Program-made: the position numbers and the translations under genes | Shown: one piece after another, positions 7,024 to 15,810 of the stretch | Numbering within the stretch: position 1 is the stretch's first letter | Layout of the letters: each line of letters begins with the position of its first letter | Notes under the pieces: model-generated | Told to the model about the DNA's origin: nothing | The model's database searches: none | Seen by the model: only the letters and a program-made list of their open reading frames with translations | From: Flavobacterium sp. CFS9 | GTDB taxonomy: Bacteria; Bacteroidota; Bacteroidia; Flavobacteriales; Flavobacteriaceae | Direction of reading: 5' to 3' | NCBI RefSeq assembly: GCF_041154745.1 | Contig: NZ_AP031573.1 | Location: 2,914,001 to 2,978,000, forward strand | DNA length: 64,000 nucleotides

Positions 7024-8772
7024 TTGAGAAAAGCAGTTTTAGTATCCTTAATTATTCTGATAAATATTGTTTTTATCAATGTGACGTTGGGACAAAACCA
7101 GATAAAATATAAAACCTATAATCAAGGCAATTTTGAAAAGAATAAAGTGTCTGATGAGATATATAATTTATGGATTGGTAAGAGTAATTGGTTTTCAGCC
7201 TTAAAGGATAGTATATCATATTTTGTTGACGACCGAAATTATAAAGGAATTATCAATTATGGAGTAACCTTTCGCAGTAAGAATTATAGGAATTTTAATT
7301 TTGTAGAACATTTATCCATGTGTTTTTTAAAGGTGGAGGTGACGAAGTGTGATTATAATCCAAAAGATAATGTATTAAGTATTGAAGGTTTTGTCAGTGG
7401 GAATGACGATTGGGGTTGGAATGTGCTCATAAAAGGGAAAAAAGAAAAAAAGTATGTCGATATATTTCTTGGAGAAAAAACAGATACTTTAAGAAACTGT
7501 TATTTAGGAAAAATTGTAAACAAAGATAGTATAGAAGTAAAATTGAACAACAAAGAAACGAATGAATTTACAGTTCTGGACAAGTTTCCCGCTTTTTATT
7601 TTAAAAAATATTCACATTATCGAACGATTCTCGGAAAAAGACTTCCTTTTAAAATAAGTGGAAAAGTTACATCCAAGACACTGCTCGTTTTTGGTTCAGG
7701 TGAAACTTATTCTGAGATTTTTGATCTGGGAGCTATGATTTTTGATCCGAAAAAGAATGACCGGAAAAAAATAGTAAAAAAAGAAGAATTGGATTGCAGA
7801 CCTTTAATTCATGCTAATGAATTGATAGCCGACATTGAGAGGGAAAAAGTCCAAAAACAGGAAATCAATTATTATACTTATACTAAGAATGCCGAGAGCT
7901 ATATTCTGGCCAGGCAGTATGGCAGAGCCAAAGAGCAGTACAATTTTCTCGCTCAAAAATATCCCATACTATTTGCAAGAGACATTCATAACGCTATGCG
8001 TTGTGCTATACTATCAAGAGATTATAAAAATGCCTTTTGGTGGGGAGAAAAATTAGCATTAAAAGGCATTGAATTGCCGTATTTTAATTCTAAAATTTTT
8101 GCCGTTCTGAGGAAAAATCCGGAATGGAAGAGTTTTAGTGTCAAATACGATTCCGTTTCTAAAAATGCGCAGCACAAATGGAACTTAAACCTAAAAAAAG
8201 AATTAACAGATTTACTTAATGAGGACCAGGCGGAGTATGGACGAGAGAACCGAAAAAGTGCAAGAATATTGCATGAAACCACTGAAAGGGTTACCGGTAA
8301 ACTGATCGATTTATTAAAAAAAGAGGGCTACCCCTCCGAAGAAAAGATTGGCAGTCTTGTAGTAAGGGATACTGTTTTAGTTCCTTTTCCTTCTTTTAAT
8401 GTTTTGATTATGCATGCTTTACAACAAAAGCCGGATAATCTTTCCATCTTAAATGAACTCCTTGATAAAAGCAGTAATGCTCTTGAATATGATGGTAAGA
8501 GGCGTGTTAAGAATATGCTTGGCGAGGGGTCTTGCCTTCGTATCTACAAAGGCAATCTTTATAACTCGAAATCATGTGGAGGTAATGAATTGGAAATTAG
8601 AAAAATAAGTTTCATGTTTAGTAATCCGAAGGGTTTTATCATGGATTATGGAAATTTTGTAATTGAAGCACACGATTCCAAATATCCAAAGGAAGTAGAT
8701 GATTATTACGAACAGAAATACAATTTAATCATGAAACTTACGGATGACTGGGAGTTTTATGAGAAATATTAA
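7024..8772 (+). CDS. Exported TPR-like protein of the RiPP cluster, copy 1
   Basis: This 582-residue protein starts at a TTG and has a signal peptide (RKAVLVSLIILINIVFINVTLGQ). The N-terminal half is beta-rich. The middle (about 285-350) holds TPR-like helical pairs, for example YILARQYGRAKEQYNFLAQ. The C-terminal part ends IMKLTDDWEFYEKY. It is paralogous over its whole length to the protein at 9279-11039, and each copy follows a precursor peptide gene. I do not recognise the family. Export and position suggest a periplasmic or surface role such as immunity, peptide handling or receptor, but the sequence does not decide among these. Confidence 0.75.
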   Translation: MRKAVLVSLIILINIVFINVTLGQNQIKYKTYNQGNFEKNKVSDEIYNLWIGKSNWFSALKDSISYFVDDRNYKGIINYGVTFRSKNYRNFNFVEHLSMCFLKVEVTKCDYNPKDNVLSIEGFVSGNDDWGWNVLIKGKKEKKYVDIFLGEKTDTLRNCYLGKIVNKDSIEVKLNNKETNEFTVLDKFPAFYFKKYSHYRTILGKRLPFKISGKVTSKTLLVFGSGETYSEIFDLGAMIFDPKKNDRKKIVKKEELDCRPLIHANELIADIEREKVQKQEINYYTYTKNAESYILARQYGRAKEQYNFLAQKYPILFARDIHNAMRCAILSRDYKNAFWWGEKLALKGIELPYFNSKIFAVLRKNPEWKSFSVKYDSVSKNAQHKWNLNLKKELTDLLNEDQAEYGRENRKSARILHETTERVTGKLIDLLKKEGYPSEEKIGSLVVRDTVLVPFPSFNVLIMHALQQKPDNLSILNELLDKSSNALEYDGKRRVKNMLGEGSCLRIYKGNLYNSKSCGGNELEIRKISFMFSNPKGFIMDYGNFVIEAHDSKYPKEVDDYYEQKYNLIMKLTDDWEFYEKY

Positions 8773-8835
8773 TATGAACGATTGTCTAGTAAGATTTGTT
8801 CCATCAGAATTCTTCTAGAATAGAATAATATAATT

Positions 8836-8914
8836 ACCGATAACAGGTTGAGATTATGCTTGCAAAATGGTTGAATTGCATTAATGAATTATTATGAACT
8901 AAAATCTATTAATT
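8836..8914 (+). promoter_or_regulatory. Conserved leader before RiPP precursor 2
   Basis: This is the second copy of the leader seen at 6575-6656, with CGATAACAGGTTGAGATTAT near its 5' end and TCTATTAATT directly before the ATG. Both copies lack an evident Shine-Dalgarno sequence, as is usual in this phylum. Confidence 0.55.
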
Positions 8915-9190
8915 ATGGAACTCGAAAGTTTGAAACTAGACAAGTTTAAAGACAGAGCTTTAAAAAGAGAACAATTGTTTGTATTAAATGGTGGAGGTAT
9001 TTATTCGGGCGCAGGAAATATTTGCGCTCCTCATGGGCAATCACAAAAGGTAATGAATTTTAATTATGGGTATGATAGTAATAGAAATGGAGTCATCACC
9101 TTTCATGATCGAAGTGAAGTTCGAGATATTTGTGATAATGGATTTGTCGCCGCTGGTGAACCTGATATTGTATTTACAGCACTTCCTTAA
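8915..9190 (+). CDS. Grasp-with-spasm RiPP precursor peptide 2
   Basis: This 91-residue peptide starts MELESLKLDKFKD and has the leader end QLFVLNGGG, a double-glycine-type segment. The core shares GxICxxHG, NYGYDSNRNG, TFHDRS and the terminal ALP with precursor 1, and has two Cys. Leader identity is much higher than core identity, as expected for RiPP precursors processed by the same enzymes. It lies directly upstream of the second exported TPR-like protein. Together, leader region, precursor and exported protein form a duplicated cassette of about 2.2 kb. Confidence 0.75.
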   Translation: MELESLKLDKFKDRALKREQLFVLNGGGIYSGAGNICAPHGQSQKVMNFNYGYDSNRNGVITFHDRSEVRDICDNGFVAAGEPDIVFTALP

Positions 9191-9278
9191 CTAAACATTT
9201 TTCAAGTTTGGATTACAATTTAAATTGTAGTCCAGACTTTTTATTTTACGAACTTTTTATAAAAAACAAATTATCATT

Positions 9279-11039
9279 TTGACTAAAATATTTTCAAAAG
9301 CTCTATTCATTTTTATAAATATTTTTTTCCTCAATTCATCTTTGGGGCAAAATCAGTCTAAGGTTATAATTTATAAAGAAAATGATTTTGAAAAAAATAA
9401 AGTATTTAATGAGGTGTATAGTTTTTGGGGTAGGGAAGATAGGCAAAATTGGTTTTCAAGTACTGGGAATAGCTTAAAAGAGGCTTACTTCGTAGATACT
9501 AGAAATTATAAAGGAATTTCTAATTATGGAGTAACATTCCGCAGTAGAACATTTAAAAATTTTCATTTTATTGAAAGCTTATCAATGTGCTTTTTAAAAG
9601 TGGAGATAAGTAAATGTACTTTTACGTCAAAAGATAGTATTATAGATATTGAAGGTTTTATTAGCGGTAATTGGGATTGGGGAAATAATCAGTTTATTAA
9701 GCGCAAAATAGAAAAAAGCACGATTGACGTATTTCTTGGTGAAAAAACAGATACTATACGAATCTGTTATTTAGGAAAAACAGTTAATAGAGACTCTGTT
9801 GAAGTTAAATTAAATAACAGAGAAACTAATGTGTTTACGGTTTTGGATACTTTTCCAGCGTTTTATTTCAAGAGATATTCACATTATAAAACAATTCCTG
9901 ACAAAAAAAGATTCTCTTTCAAGATACGTGGAAAAGTTAACAAACATACTTTATTGGCATTTGGTTCACATACATCGTATTCAGAAATTTTTGATTTGGG
10001 GTCAATGATTTATAGCCCTGAGAAGAACTTAAAGAAAAAAATAATTCGAAGGGAAAATTATGATTGCATCCCTATAATTACTTCAAATAAATTAGTAGCA
10101 GATATTAAAAAAGAAGGAGAGAAACAGGAAATTACATATTATACGTATACAAAGAACGCTGAAAATTATGTTTTGAGTCGTCAGTTCGGAAAGGCTAAAG
10201 AACAGTACAATTTGTTGGGACAAAATTATCCCGTTTTATTTTCGAGGGATATTCATAATGCTATTCGCTGTGCTGTTTTATCAAGAGATTTAAAAAGAGC
10301 TTTTTGGTGGAGTGAAAAATTGGCTCATAAAGGTATTGACCTTCCATATTTTAATGCCAAAATTTTTGAAGGGATGCGTAAAAATCACGAATGGAAAAGT
10401 TTTAGTTCTAAATATGATTCAATTTGTAAAGCAACAAAAGACACTTGGAATCTACAGTTAAAAAAGGAATTAAATGATTTACTTGAGGAAGATCAAGCCG
10501 ATTATGGATTGGAAAATCGAAAGAACTCAAAAGTACTCTATGAAACCACCGAACGAGTTACTGGTAAACTGATCGATTTATTAAAAAGGGAAGGCTTTCC
10601 ATCCGAAGAAAGAATTGGTAGCCTTGTAATTAGAGATACTGTTTTGATATCTTTTCCTGATTTTAATGTTTTAATTCTTCATGCAATACAACAAGTACCC
10701 AAAAATCTTGCGGTTCTGAATGAGCTTCTAGATAAAAATGCTGAAAGATTGCTATATGACCAAAAAAGAAGTTTTAATAATACTTTAGGATATGATTCTT
10801 GTTTTCGTATTTACAAGGGGAATTTATATAACTCAAAGTTATGTATTGGAAAAAATGATTTAGAAGTTAGGAAAATAAGTTTCAAATTTAACAATCCAAA
10901 CAATTTTATAATGGACTATGGCAATTATGTAATTGAAGCACATGATTCCAAAGATCAAAAGTTGGTTGATGAGGATTATAAAAAAAATTACAATTTAATC
11001 ATGAAACTTACGGATGACTGGGAGTTCTACGAGAAATAA
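9279..11039 (+). CDS. Exported TPR-like protein of the RiPP cluster, copy 2
   Basis: This 586-residue protein also starts at TTG, with a signal peptide ending SSLGQ. It aligns end to end with the protein at 7024-8772. Shared blocks include FLGEKTDT, YYTYTKNAE, the TPR-like segment around SRQFGKAKEQYN, TERVTGKLIDLLK and the C-terminal IMKLTDDWEFYEK. Codon choice is more AT-rich than in copy 1, so the duplication is not recent. The ATP-grasp gene begins 5 bp after its stop, which places it firmly in the RiPP operon. The function is unknown. Confidence 0.75.
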   Translation: MTKIFSKALFIFINIFFLNSSLGQNQSKVIIYKENDFEKNKVFNEVYSFWGREDRQNWFSSTGNSLKEAYFVDTRNYKGISNYGVTFRSRTFKNFHFIESLSMCFLKVEISKCTFTSKDSIIDIEGFISGNWDWGNNQFIKRKIEKSTIDVFLGEKTDTIRICYLGKTVNRDSVEVKLNNRETNVFTVLDTFPAFYFKRYSHYKTIPDKKRFSFKIRGKVNKHTLLAFGSHTSYSEIFDLGSMIYSPEKNLKKKIIRRENYDCIPIITSNKLVADIKKEGEKQEITYYTYTKNAENYVLSRQFGKAKEQYNLLGQNYPVLFSRDIHNAIRCAVLSRDLKRAFWWSEKLAHKGIDLPYFNAKIFEGMRKNHEWKSFSSKYDSICKATKDTWNLQLKKELNDLLEEDQADYGLENRKNSKVLYETTERVTGKLIDLLKREGFPSEERIGSLVIRDTVLISFPDFNVLILHAIQQVPKNLAVLNELLDKNAERLLYDQKRSFNNTLGYDSCFRIYKGNLYNSKLCIGKNDLEVRKISFKFNNPNNFIMDYGNYVIEAHDSKDQKLVDEDYKKNYNLIMKLTDDWEFYEK

Positions 11040-11044
11040 AAAAT

Positions 11045-11971
11045 ATGATTTTGATATACAGTAAAGATGTAGATGATTTTGTAAACAATGTGATAGACTG
11101 TTTGGATCAGGATTTTGTAAGAATAGGAGAATCTGATAAAGTTGTGATTGAAAGCATGAATTTTAGTAATGAAAAAAGTTCTTACATTTTAAAAACGCCT
11201 TATTTAGAAAATATAGAATTAGAAGAAGTTCAAAGTATCTGGTTTAATGGTGGGGGCATCAATTCTGGGGAGAGCGACTACGAAAATAAATGTTATGAAG
11301 TTTTCAATGATGCCTTTTTGTTACAAAAGCCAGTGAAAAAAATTGGAAAAAGAATAGCTGATTTTGAAACCAATCGCCTTGATATGATGCTCGAAGCAAA
11401 AGCACAAGGGCTCAAAATTCCGCATACTTTAATTAGCGGAAGCAAAGAAAAACTAAAAGATTTTTATGCTGCATTTGATACTAAAAATGGTATAATTTCA
11501 AAAAGAATCCTGGATATACTTTATTATCAGGACGAAGAGTTTTTGTATAATTTTAATGTAACTTTTCAAATAACAGCTGAAATTCTGGACAAAACGCCTG
11601 ATGAATTTACGATCTCATTTTTTCAGGAAAGGATTATAGCCGATTTTGAAATTAGAGTTATTTACATAGAAGGTAACTTTTATTCTACCGCGATTTACAA
11701 TTTTGACCATGCCATAGACATCAGAACTAAATTTGTAGAAATGGATAATATTAGAATGGTTCCATTTAAATTGCCTGCCGACATTGAAGAAAAACTTGCA
11801 AAGGTTTTTGAAAAATTCAATCTAAATTATGGTTCGGCCGATCTGATGTATGGTAAAGATGAATACTACTTTCTTGAGATAAACCCAACAGGACAGATAA
11901 GTTTTATCAATAATGCCTGTAACTATTACTTAGAGAGCAAACTAGCAGATATTTTGAAGAATGAAAAATAA
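11045..11971 (+). CDS. gwsG: ATP-grasp peptide maturase (grasp-with-spasm system)
   Basis: This 308-residue protein has an N-terminal domain with IWFNGGGINSG, a central ATP-grasp fold and the C-terminal metal/ATP segment NYGSADLMYGKDEYYFLEINPTGQ. The E-x-N-P-x-G motif is the conserved Mg-binding end of graspetide-type ATP-grasp ligases. Such enzymes join acidic side chains to Ser/Thr or Lys in the precursor core. The grasp-with-spasm pairing is a named TIGRFAM subsystem; its product chemistry is, as far as I know, little studied. The next ORF overlaps the stop codon by 11 bp, which shows tight coupling. Confidence 0.85.
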   Translation: MILIYSKDVDDFVNNVIDCLDQDFVRIGESDKVVIESMNFSNEKSSYILKTPYLENIELEEVQSIWFNGGGINSGESDYENKCYEVFNDAFLLQKPVKKIGKRIADFETNRLDMMLEAKAQGLKIPHTLISGSKEKLKDFYAAFDTKNGIISKRILDILYYQDEEFLYNFNVTFQITAEILDKTPDEFTISFFQERIIADFEIRVIYIEGNFYSTAIYNFDHAIDIRTKFVEMDNIRMVPFKLPADIEEKLAKVFEKFNLNYGSADLMYGKDEYYFLEINPTGQISFINNACNYYLESKLADILKNEK

Positions 11972-12128
11972 AAAGCCTATCAATATTTTTAACGGTTTAA
12001 AATCGAAAGTGGAGAGAGAAACTCAACCACAAACGGGGCTTAAAAATAATCTGATTACTATTCAGGCTTACCAAAACTCCAAGAATATTTCTAAACCTTT
12101 CGTCAAACCCATCTCTAAAATAATCTAA
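11961..12128 (+). CDS. Unrecognised 55-residue protein between ATP-grasp and SPASM genes
   Basis: An ATG at 11961 overlaps the end of the ATP-grasp gene. Its frame runs 55 codons to TAA at 12126-12128, one base before the TTG start of the SPASM gene. The product is basic and Asn/Lys/Gln-rich (MKNKKPINIF... and ending KPISKII), with no Cys or membrane segment. The overlapping layout on both sides supports real translation. It could be a small partner of the maturases or a third, divergent substrate. The family is not known to me. Confidence 0.55.
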   Translation: MKNKKPINIFNGLKSKVERETQPQTGLKNNLITIQAYQNSKNISKPFVKPISKII

Positions 12129-12129
12129 T

Positions 12130-13203
12130 TTGAAACCCACTAATTTTGTTCTTTTTGCAGATTGTATTCCTGTCAAAGGAAGCAGCAGAAGTATTATTTG
12201 TGACACTAAGAATAACAATTTTTATTTTATTCCAAATGGTTTATATGATATTTTGGAAGCCTATAATGGTAGAACGATTGAAAAAATAAAAAACGATTTT
12301 AAACATCAATATGATGAAATAATTGACGACTATTTTGATTTTTTGATTGCTAACAAACTTATCTTTTTTAGCTCAAATCCGGACTTATTTCCTAAAATGA
12401 GTACCCATTGGGATTCTCCTTCTCTTATAACCAATATCATTATAGATTATGATGACATTATTCATGACTTTAATACTCTGGTTCCTCAATTTGAAACCTT
12501 AAAATGTTCTTATATTCAGCTACGATTTTATAAACATGTGAGTCTTGCCTGTATAAAAGGTATTGTTGAAACCGTAAGGAAGGAAAAATCCCGAATTGTT
12601 TCAATTGACTTTATAGTGCCCTATTGTGAAAGTTTTGATTTCGATGAAGTAAATAAAATGCTTTTAGAAAATAGAAGAATACATTCGATTATCATTTTTA
12701 ATTCGCCATATGATAAAAGTTACAATTCCCTGAATCGAAAAATGGGTTATTTAACGCTGGTAAAAAGAAATGTAATGAATGAAAAACATTGCGGAATAAT
12801 AAATAACGAATATTTCTATTCAAACATTAAACTTTTTAGCGAATCACAGCACTATAACACTTGCTTAAACAAAAAACTCTCTATCGATAAAGAGGGTAAC
12901 ATAAAAAATTGTCCTTCAATGTCATTAAGTTTTGGTAATATAAAAGACACAATGTTAAAGAAAGCATTACATCACAAAAACTTTAAAAAATACTGGAATA
13001 TTACCAAAGACCAAATAGCGGTTTGCAAAGATTGTGAGTTTAGACATATTTGTACAGATTGTCGTGCCTATATCGAAGAGCCTGATAATATGTACTCAAA
13101 ACCGTTAAAGTGTGGTTATGATCCTTACAGTAATAAATGGTCGGAGTGGAGTACTAATCCTTTAAAACAAAAAGGTATTGATTTTTATGGTATGAAAGTA
13201 TGA
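12130..13203 (+). CDS. gwsS: SPASM-domain peptide maturase (grasp-with-spasm system)
   Basis: This 357-residue protein starts at TTG. The C-terminal SPASM-like region has Cys residues in the order CLNKKLSIDKEGNIKNCP, CKDCEFRHICTDCRAY and KCGYDP, enough to hold auxiliary iron-sulfur clusters. The N-terminal half has the alternating pattern of a degenerate radical-SAM barrel but no CxxxCxxC motif, so it should not bind the SAM cluster in the usual way. This agrees with the named grasp-with-spasm SPASM family. Start and stop are packed against the preceding 55-codon ORF. A terminator-like hairpin follows at 13235-13256. Confidence 0.85.
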   Translation: MKPTNFVLFADCIPVKGSSRSIICDTKNNNFYFIPNGLYDILEAYNGRTIEKIKNDFKHQYDEIIDDYFDFLIANKLIFFSSNPDLFPKMSTHWDSPSLITNIIIDYDDIIHDFNTLVPQFETLKCSYIQLRFYKHVSLACIKGIVETVRKEKSRIVSIDFIVPYCESFDFDEVNKMLLENRRIHSIIIFNSPYDKSYNSLNRKMGYLTLVKRNVMNEKHCGIINNEYFYSNIKLFSESQHYNTCLNKKLSIDKEGNIKNCPSMSLSFGNIKDTMLKKALHHKNFKKYWNITKDQIAVCKDCEFRHICTDCRAYIEEPDNMYSKPLKCGYDPYSNKWSEWSTNPLKQKGIDFYGMKV

Positions 13204-13229
13204 TTCGATAATCGAAATTTAAACTAACA

Positions 13230-13262
13230 AAAAAAGCCTCAGATTTCTCTGAAGCTTTGTAT
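13230..13262. terminator. Terminator between the RiPP operon and the TonB receptor gene
   Basis: The stem AGCCTCAGA (13235-13243)/TCTGAAGCT (13248-13256) has one mismatch and loop TTTC, preceded by a run of A. It can serve both convergent genes. It belongs to the same hairpin family as 421-448 and 57054-57077. Confidence 0.6.
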
Positions 13263-13279
13263 TCCATTAAAAAGATCGA

Positions 13280-15670
13280 TTAGTTTGCTCTGTTTCTTTC
13301 TTCTTCATTACCAAAATCACGTTGTTTTGACTTGATATTTTGGTTCCCGAATTTATAGCTCAATGAAATTCTGAAACCTCTCGTGTCTGAATAGCTTTTT
13401 ACATTGGTTTTAATATGGTTGGAATCATAAGAAATTAATGGTTTTTGTGCGTTCAGTAAATCCTCGCCAATGATGGTAACCGAAAGATTTTTATTGAACG
13501 TTAACAGCTTAACCGAAATGTCAAGAATATTCAAAGTCGAGATATTAAAAATTTGATAACGGCCAGGCAGCTGTAAACCATAATTTAAACCAAGAAATAA
13601 GGTTTTGTTGCTGTTGATGGTAAAATCATTATTGCTGTAAAGGTATCCGTTATATCCATCGATTGACTGAATAAAGTCTGTTTTTGATTTTACATTTTGA
13701 TAGTTTAAATTGAATCCGGTAAAGCTGTTCCACCACGACCATTTATTGAAATTATAAGAAGTCGAAAGTCCAATTTGGTAAGTATTTGCATAGTTTAAAG
13801 GTGTGTTTCTGGTGATGTTGGTACCAGGATCAATAATCGATAATTCTTGTCCAAAATCGGAAACCTGAGAGAAGTAAACAGAATTTACCCATTTCTGATT
13901 TCGGATAAACGAAAATTCAAAATTATCAATTAATGAAGGCTTTAAATACGGATTCCCTTCGGAATAAAAATAAGGATTTGTTTTAATGACAAAAGGATTC
14001 AGATAGTCAAAATCGGGTCTGCGGATTCTTCTGCTGTAGTTTAGCGAAAAAGAATTGTTTTCGTTTGGAACATAAGTCAGATAAGCCGTTGGGAATAATT
14101 TGATGTAATTGTTAGTGTTGGTTTGATTCAGATTTTCAGAATACCCTTTGGTTTGTGTTGCCTCGATTCGTAAACCAATTTGAGTCTCCCATTTTGAATT
14201 TATTTTTTTGCTTCCGGAGAAATACAAAGCCTGATTGTACTCTTTATAATTAAAAACATTGGACTGATTGGTGTTGAGAACCGGAGCTCCTGTTTCGTTA
14301 TCGTACACGATCAGATTGTTGTTGGTATTGGTATGGAAAGTTTTCGCTCCAAAACTAAGATTTGCCCAGTCGTATGGTAAAGAAACGTCAATATTGGCCG
14401 AGTAATTTTTGATGGCATTGACATTTGAATTTGTCGAAGAAAAGAAACCTCCGGGAATAGTGCTTTGATTACTGTCCAGTTCATTTCCAGAAAAGAAACG
14501 ATAATCTTTTTTATTGTAATCGAAATAATCCAAGTCCATCGAAATGTTTTTTCCTAAACTGTCTAATGCAACCGAATTATGAAAGTTAACGGCATTCATT
14601 TTTGGATTATTTTTAGCATTGGCATTCGAAGTAATATAAGAATCCGCCATTCCGTTGGTATTATCATAAATAGTGGTAAAAGGATTGTTTGCATTTACTT
14701 TATCTGTAAAACTGCCAAGGTATTTAAGTCCGGTGCTCCATTTTTCGGTTACTTTATAATCAAGACCAAGACCTAAGCTTAAAACATCTGCTGTCGATTT
14801 GTTTTGAACTTCCTGTTTCCAGGTTTGGTCCTTGTAAAAAATAGTACTTTCAGAAGTCGTCAGTAATTTTTGTTTTCCTTTGCTTACCGAAGCCTGAGCA
14901 GAAAGTCTATCATGATTGTACGTAAACAATCCGTTCACATTGCCGCCTGCGTATGTTTTTTGAGTGTATGAAGTCCCAACATTAGCATTCCACGAGTTTG
15001 CTTTTGCCGTTTTCAGTTTAATATTAATAAGACCGCTGTTGCCTTCCGCATCATATTTTGCCGGAGGTGTGGTAATCACTTCAATGCTTTTAATATTGTC
15101 AGACGGAATTGATTTCAGGAATGCTGCCAGATCTTCCTGAGGCATTCTTTGCAAGCGATCGTCAATCATCACTAAAATTTCACCTTTACCTACAATCGAA
15201 ACAACCTCATTTTGAACCCTTACAGTTGGTGTCGCTTTTAAAGCATCTAAAGCCGTTCCTCCAGTTGCCGTTACAGAGTTTTCGACATTAAAAACAAGTC
15301 GGTCCACTTTTTGTTCGATCAGTTTTTTTCTTGATTGCAGCGTAACTCCCTCCAATTGTACCGATTCCTTAATTTCAATGATACCCAGATCTATATTGTG
15401 ATCAATTGTAATTTCGCGGTTCATATATTCGGTACCAAATTGTTCCAGTACCAAACGGTAATTCCCTTTTGGAACTTTCACAACAAAACTTCCTAAACTG
15501 TCGGTTGAAGCCTGAGCGGCTAAAGCCTTTTGAGGGTTGAACAAACTGCCGATGATGAATTCAACAGCTGATTTATTTTGGTTGATCACTTTTCCCTTAA
15601 GTTCATATTGTTGAGCAAAAGAAAAGGTTTGAAATAAAAAGACAAGTACTAAAAGGCTACTATTTTTCAT
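13280..15670 (-). CDS. TonB-dependent receptor-like outer membrane protein
   Basis: This 796-residue protein has a signal peptide (ending FSFAQ), then a carboxypeptidase-D-regulatory-like beta domain (about 22-105), a plug with the sequence around ALDALKATPTVRVQNE and SNKSIEVITTPPAKYDAEG-type ending (about 110-215), and a long beta-barrel typical of the outer membrane protein beta-barrel family 3. The C-terminus has ISLSYKFGNQN. No SusD partner is adjacent, so a SusC-type glycan system is unlikely; a peptide or metal-chelate ligand is possible. It is divergent from a LytS/LytTR two-component system, which may control it (inference). Confidence 0.85.
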   Translation of the reverse strand: MKNSSLLVLVFLFQTFSFAQQYELKGKVINQNKSAVEFIIGSLFNPQKALAAQASTDSLGSFVVKVPKGNYRLVLEQFGTEYMNREITIDHNIDLGIIEIKESVQLEGVTLQSRKKLIEQKVDRLVFNVENSVTATGGTALDALKATPTVRVQNEVVSIVGKGEILVMIDDRLQRMPQEDLAAFLKSIPSDNIKSIEVITTPPAKYDAEGNSGLINIKLKTAKANSWNANVGTSYTQKTYAGGNVNGLFTYNHDRLSAQASVSKGKQKLLTTSESTIFYKDQTWKQEVQNKSTADVLSLGLGLDYKVTEKWSTGLKYLGSFTDKVNANNPFTTIYDNTNGMADSYITSNANAKNNPKMNAVNFHNSVALDSLGKNISMDLDYFDYNKKDYRFFSGNELDSNQSTIPGGFFSSTNSNVNAIKNYSANIDVSLPYDWANLSFGAKTFHTNTNNNLIVYDNETGAPVLNTNQSNVFNYKEYNQALYFSGSKKINSKWETQIGLRIEATQTKGYSENLNQTNTNNYIKLFPTAYLTYVPNENNSFSLNYSRRIRRPDFDYLNPFVIKTNPYFYSEGNPYLKPSLIDNFEFSFIRNQKWVNSVYFSQVSDFGQELSIIDPGTNITRNTPLNYANTYQIGLSTSYNFNKWSWWNSFTGFNLNYQNVKSKTDFIQSIDGYNGYLYSNNDFTINSNKTLFLGLNYGLQLPGRYQIFNISTLNILDISVKLLTFNKNLSVTIIGEDLLNAQKPLISYDSNHIKTNVKSYSDTRGFRISLSYKFGNQNIKSKQRDFGNEEERNRAN

Positions 15671-15765
15671 GGTTTTTAAATTAATTACCCTGCAAAACTG
15701 CGCCGAAAAAAGACCCTAAACTACTTTTATCGACAAACCCCCGTCATTAATCTACAAACCCTGTT

Positions 15766-15794
15766 TTGGACTTTTTGATGAATGCATATCTTTG
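15766..15794 (+). promoter_or_regulatory. Promoter of the LytS/LytTR operon
   Basis: TTG at 15766-15768 and TATCTTTG at 15787-15794 are separated by 18 nt, matching the Bacteroidetes consensus. The ATG at 15811 follows 16 nt after the -7 element, so the untranslated leader would be very short. Confidence 0.65.
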
Positions 15795-15810
15795 AAAAAA
15801 AAACAAAAAG

